DNA of 52,745 bases from Bacillota bacterium (GTDB taxonomy: Bacteria > Bacillota > UBA4882 > UBA10575), in NCBI GenBank assembly GCA_012727535.1, contig JAAYGU010000080.1, positions 1 through 52,745 on the forward strand, in the 5' to 3' direction. Positions 50,360-52,745 of the stretch are shown here, piece after piece; positions within the stretch are counted from its first letter, which is position 1; the number at the start of each line of letters is the position of its first letter. The notes beneath the pieces were generated by a model. That model did not search any database. It was not told where the DNA came from and saw only the letters and a program-made list of their open reading frames with translations. A program made the translations under genes and the position numbers.

Positions 50360-51391
50360 TTAGGGAGCAAAAATCACTTTCATCAATCCCGGCTCTTTAT
50401 TATAAAGCCTCTGCATCCAGGTAGCGCCTTCGGCCAGCGGAACGACGGCGCTAATCAACGGATCGACCTTAATTTTCCCCCGTTCAATTAGATCCAGGCA
50501 AATTGGGTATTCGCCGTTGGAAGCACAGGACCCCAAGACCGATATCTCGCGGGTCACCACCGACTGCAAGGGAAAATCGATTTGTGGGTTCAGATTCCCC
50601 ACTAACGTTAAGGCACCACCCTTGCGCAAGACCTCCACGGCTGTTTTAACTGTTGAGGTGATACCAACCGCTTCAAAAGCAAGATCGGCGCCCCGGCCGT
50701 CGGTAAGTTTCATTACTTCGGCGATCAGGTCGCTGCAATCGGCGGCTAGACAATGGGTTGCACCAAATTCACGCGCCAGCGCGAACTTGTTTTGGTCAAG
50801 ATCGATCGCGATAATTTTACTACAACCAGCTTGACGCAGTACTTGCACAATAAATAACCCAATCATCCCCACACCGACCACCACTGCAGTGTCGTTTAAG
50901 ACTAATGGTGATCTGTTCACCGCGTGTACGGCGATGGAAACCGGCTCGACCATTGCTGCTTGCTCGAAAGATAGCCCCACGGGTAAATGATAAGCAATCC
51001 GCTGCGGAATCGCAATGTATTCGGCAAAGGCCCCGCTCTGCCGATACTCTGCGCAAGAAACGCCCAACACCCGGCGCTGATCGCAGAGGTTGACCTGGCC
51101 CTTCCGGCAATAATAACAATCACCACAGTAAATAGTAGAATCAAAAGTTATACGGTCGCCAACGGCAAAGCCTTTGACCTCTGCCCCGACCGCGGCCACC
51201 ACCCCTGCCGCTTCATGCCCCATGATAATGGGAGGAATGCGCCGCCCGGTACTCCCGTCCATGCCGTGGACATCACTGCCACAGACGGAACAGGCTTTGA
51301 TCTGTACCAGCAATTCATCCGGACCATATTCTGGTTCTGGTACATCTTCGTAACTAAACTTATTATACTCCTTTAAAACTAAAGCTTTCAT
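50360..51391 (-). CDS. zinc-dependent sugar/alcohol dehydrogenase
   Basis: A 343-residue medium-chain dehydrogenase. The catalytic zinc Cys sits in ACSVCGSDVHG, with GHEAAGVV next. The structural zinc site is CGDCYYCRKGQVNLC with four Cys. The NAD fold shows VVVGVGMIGLFIVQVLRQAG. It resembles sorbitol, threonine and L-sugar dehydrogenases, so it could oxidise a polyol or aldose to a ketose or lactone. It lies between the transporter and the Gfo/Idh gene on the same strand. Confidence 0.92.
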   Translation of the reverse strand: MKALVLKEYNKFSYEDVPEPEYGPDELLVQIKACSVCGSDVHGMDGSTGRRIPPIIMGHEAAGVVAAVGAEVKGFAVGDRITFDSTIYCGDCYYCRKGQVNLCDQRRVLGVSCAEYRQSGAFAEYIAIPQRIAYHLPVGLSFEQAAMVEPVSIAVHAVNRSPLVLNDTAVVVGVGMIGLFIVQVLRQAGCSKIIAIDLDQNKFALAREFGATHCLAADCSDLIAEVMKLTDGRGADLAFEAVGITSTVKTAVEVLRKGGALTLVGNLNPQIDFPLQSVVTREISVLGSCASNGEYPICLDLIERGKIKVDPLISAVVPLAEGATWMQRLYNKEPGLMKVIFAP

Positions 51392-51442
51392 ATTTATAAC
51401 GTCCCTTCGGGTTACTCACATACTATTTAAGTTTGAATGAAC

Positions 51443-52309
51443 TTAGCCCTTCACACCGCTCATCACGACCGCTTTCACAATCCATTTCTGGAACAGTAAA
51501 AATAGGATCAAAATGGGGATAATACTGATCACCGTAGCAGCCGTGGCCAAATGATATTCAATATAGTATTGGTTATTAAAGGCGGCCAACCCTAAGGTAA
51601 TAACCTTCATCAAATCGGTATTCGTACAGACCAACGGCCAGAAAAATTCATTCCAGGTCCATAGAAACTTAATAATCGTCAAAGCTGCCAGCGAGGGTTT
51701 GATTGCCGGCAAAATAATGCGGAAAAAGATCCCGACTTCCGAGGAACCGTCAATCCGCGCCGAATCGATATAATCATTAGGAATCCCCTCAACCGCCTCG
51801 CGCATCAGAAAGACACCAAAGGCACTCACGAATTGAGGCAGCATCAATCCGACATACGTATTGATTAATCCGAATTTCACCACCCATTGATACAGTGGAA
51901 TGACGATGGCTTGAAATGGAATCATTAACAAAGCAAGGATACTAAAGAACCAGAACTCCTTAAGGGGAATTTTAAATTTAGCAAACCCGTAGCCGGCCAT
52001 CGCCGAGACAACGACGCTGCTGAAGGTACTGACCCCAGAGACCACAATGGTATTCCAGACATATAAATGAAATGGCTGACGCTTAAAGAGATCAATATAG
52101 TTCTGGAAATTTAACCAGTTGTTCGGCCAGAGTTTAAGTGGAATCGCATGAATCTCGGCTGGCGTTTTTAAAGATGTTAGGACCATCCAGACAAAGGGCA
52201 CTAACATAAACATGGCTCCGATCACTACCAACGAGTTCAATAACAGGTTAACGTTGAAAACTTTACTAAGTCTTCTCTTGTTCTCTATTAAAACGGTACT
52301 TGTTTTCAT
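51443..52309 (-). CDS. sugar ABC transporter permease (MalG/LacG type)
   Basis: A 288-residue inner-membrane permease. Six helices are likely; the cytoplasmic EAA loop reads DSARIDGSSEVGIFFRIILP, which is typical of CUT1 carbohydrate importers. ATG 52309 has AGGTGG upstream. It follows the second permease by 27 bp. The ATPase and sugar-binding protein are not in the window; they may lie beyond the right edge, and a shared ATPase is common. Confidence 0.93.
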   Translation of the reverse strand: MKTSTVLIENKRRLSKVFNVNLLLNSLVVIGAMFMLVPFVWMVLTSLKTPAEIHAIPLKLWPNNWLNFQNYIDLFKRQPFHLYVWNTIVVSGVSTFSSVVVSAMAGYGFAKFKIPLKEFWFFSILALLMIPFQAIVIPLYQWVVKFGLINTYVGLMLPQFVSAFGVFLMREAVEGIPNDYIDSARIDGSSEVGIFFRIILPAIKPSLAALTIIKFLWTWNEFFWPLVCTNTDLMKVITLGLAAFNNQYYIEYHLATAATVISIIPILILFLLFQKWIVKAVVMSGVKG

Positions 52310-52336
52310 GTTCTAACCACCTTTATCGGGCAAACT

Positions 52337-52745
52337 TTAATAGGCTGTTTTACGAACAAACACCCATTGGAGTAAACTCGCGATTAAAAGAGAAACGAAG
52401 ATAAAGATTGCGACCACGGAGGCTTCGCTGAACTTAAACCATTGAAAACCCGTGTCATAAAGGTACATCATGATGACCCGGCTGGCATTGGCCGGTCCCC
52501 CGACCGTTGTCGCATAAACCTGGTCAAAAACCTTAACATTGGTAATAAGCTCTAAGATCGTGACCATTACGATCTGCGGATTTAACAGCGGCAACGTAAT
52601 ATGACGGAAGGTCCTGAAGGCATTGGCGCCGTCAATCCGCGAGGCTTCTAGCAGTTCATCCGGCACACTTTGCAAAGACGCCAAAAAGATAATCGTATCG
52701 AATCCAATCCGTAGCCAAATATTGATAATTGCTAAAGAAGGCATA
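52337..52745 (-). CDS. sugar ABC transporter permease (MalF/LacF type), 5' part outside the window
   Basis: Only the last 135 codons are visible. The EAA-type loop is ASRIDGANAFRTFRHITLP, and IMVMYLYDTGFQWF-like sequence follows (seen as MMYLYDTGFQWFKFSEAS). It ends QWVFVRKTAY. The frame continues past the right edge, so the ATG near 52744 is not taken as the start. It pairs with the MalG-type permease next to it. Confidence 0.9.
   Translation of the reverse strand, partial: MPSLAIINIWLRIGFDTIIFLASLQSVPDELLEASRIDGANAFRTFRHITLPLLNPQIVMVTILELITNVKVFDQVYATTVGGPANASRVIMMYLYDTGFQWFKFSEASVVAIFIFVSLLIASLLQWVFVRKTAY

Overview
The window looks like chromosome of an anaerobic, spore-forming Bacillota whose cell has two membranes. 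Firmicute traits are the strong Shine-Dalgarno (SD) sites, a T-box in front of ileS, the rpsF-ssb-rpsR...rplI-lonC-dnaB block, NrdR control of an anaerobic class III ribonucleotide reductase, and the sporulation-linked GerM and LonC. The diderm argument rests on an Mla-type operon (22206-25271) whose MlaD carries a C-terminal stretch resembling an outer-membrane beta-barrel and ending in Phe. It is supported by a solute-binding protein with a plain signal peptide and no lipobox. A Limnochordia/Hydrogenispora-like lineage would fit, but this is inference. I see no prophage, insertion sequence, CRISPR array or rRNA.

Layout. 1-9150: K+ uptake genes (trkA-trkH) and a partial FAD dehydrogenase, ileS behind a T-box, vanW, yigZ and tRNA-Leu. 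9150-14620: a membrane pyrophosphatase broken by a +1 frameshift, a DUF6062 protein, fabK with a probable AUU start, gerM and a thioredoxin-like protein. 14648-20563: the conserved dnaB, lonC, rplI, mazG-like, rpsR, ssb, rpsF and DUF951 genes on the minus strand. 20560-27080: gcvH-lipM, then the divergent mlaEFD operon, then bioY-birA behind a BirA operator. 27188-30071: a structured leader RNA, a TM1266-family regulator and a NitT/TauT-type ABC transporter whose ATPase has no ordinary start codon. 30163-31752: a DUF3006 protein, an AT-rich pair of unknown genes (one frameshifted) and tRNA-Thr. 31824-37264: a SWIM protein, nrdD-nrdR with tandem NrdR boxes, and a BaiN-like flavoprotein. 37462-43450: a possible 180-nt ncRNA and the genes mtaD, ahcY, mtnA and mtnP around an XRE/ImmA pair. 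43637-45368: a small membrane protein and a pseudokinase-like protein. 45473-52745: a sugar or sugar-acid catabolic operon.

How the genes work together. AhcY, MtaD, MtnP and MtnA form a set that clears the S-adenosylmethionine by-products SAH and MTA. Residues in MtnP, and the short AhcY form, suggest that both are deaminated first. The last 7 kb pairs an ABC sugar importer with two dehydrogenases, an IlvD/Edd dehydratase, an aldo/keto reductase and an HpcH/HpaI aldolase, the kit expected for a non-phosphorylative Entner-Doudoroff-like route. GcvH and LipM are substrate and octanoyl-transferase for lipoylation. BioY and BirA import and sense biotin and appear autoregulated.

All motifs, promoters and hairpins were read by eye. 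No alignment, folding or database search was run.
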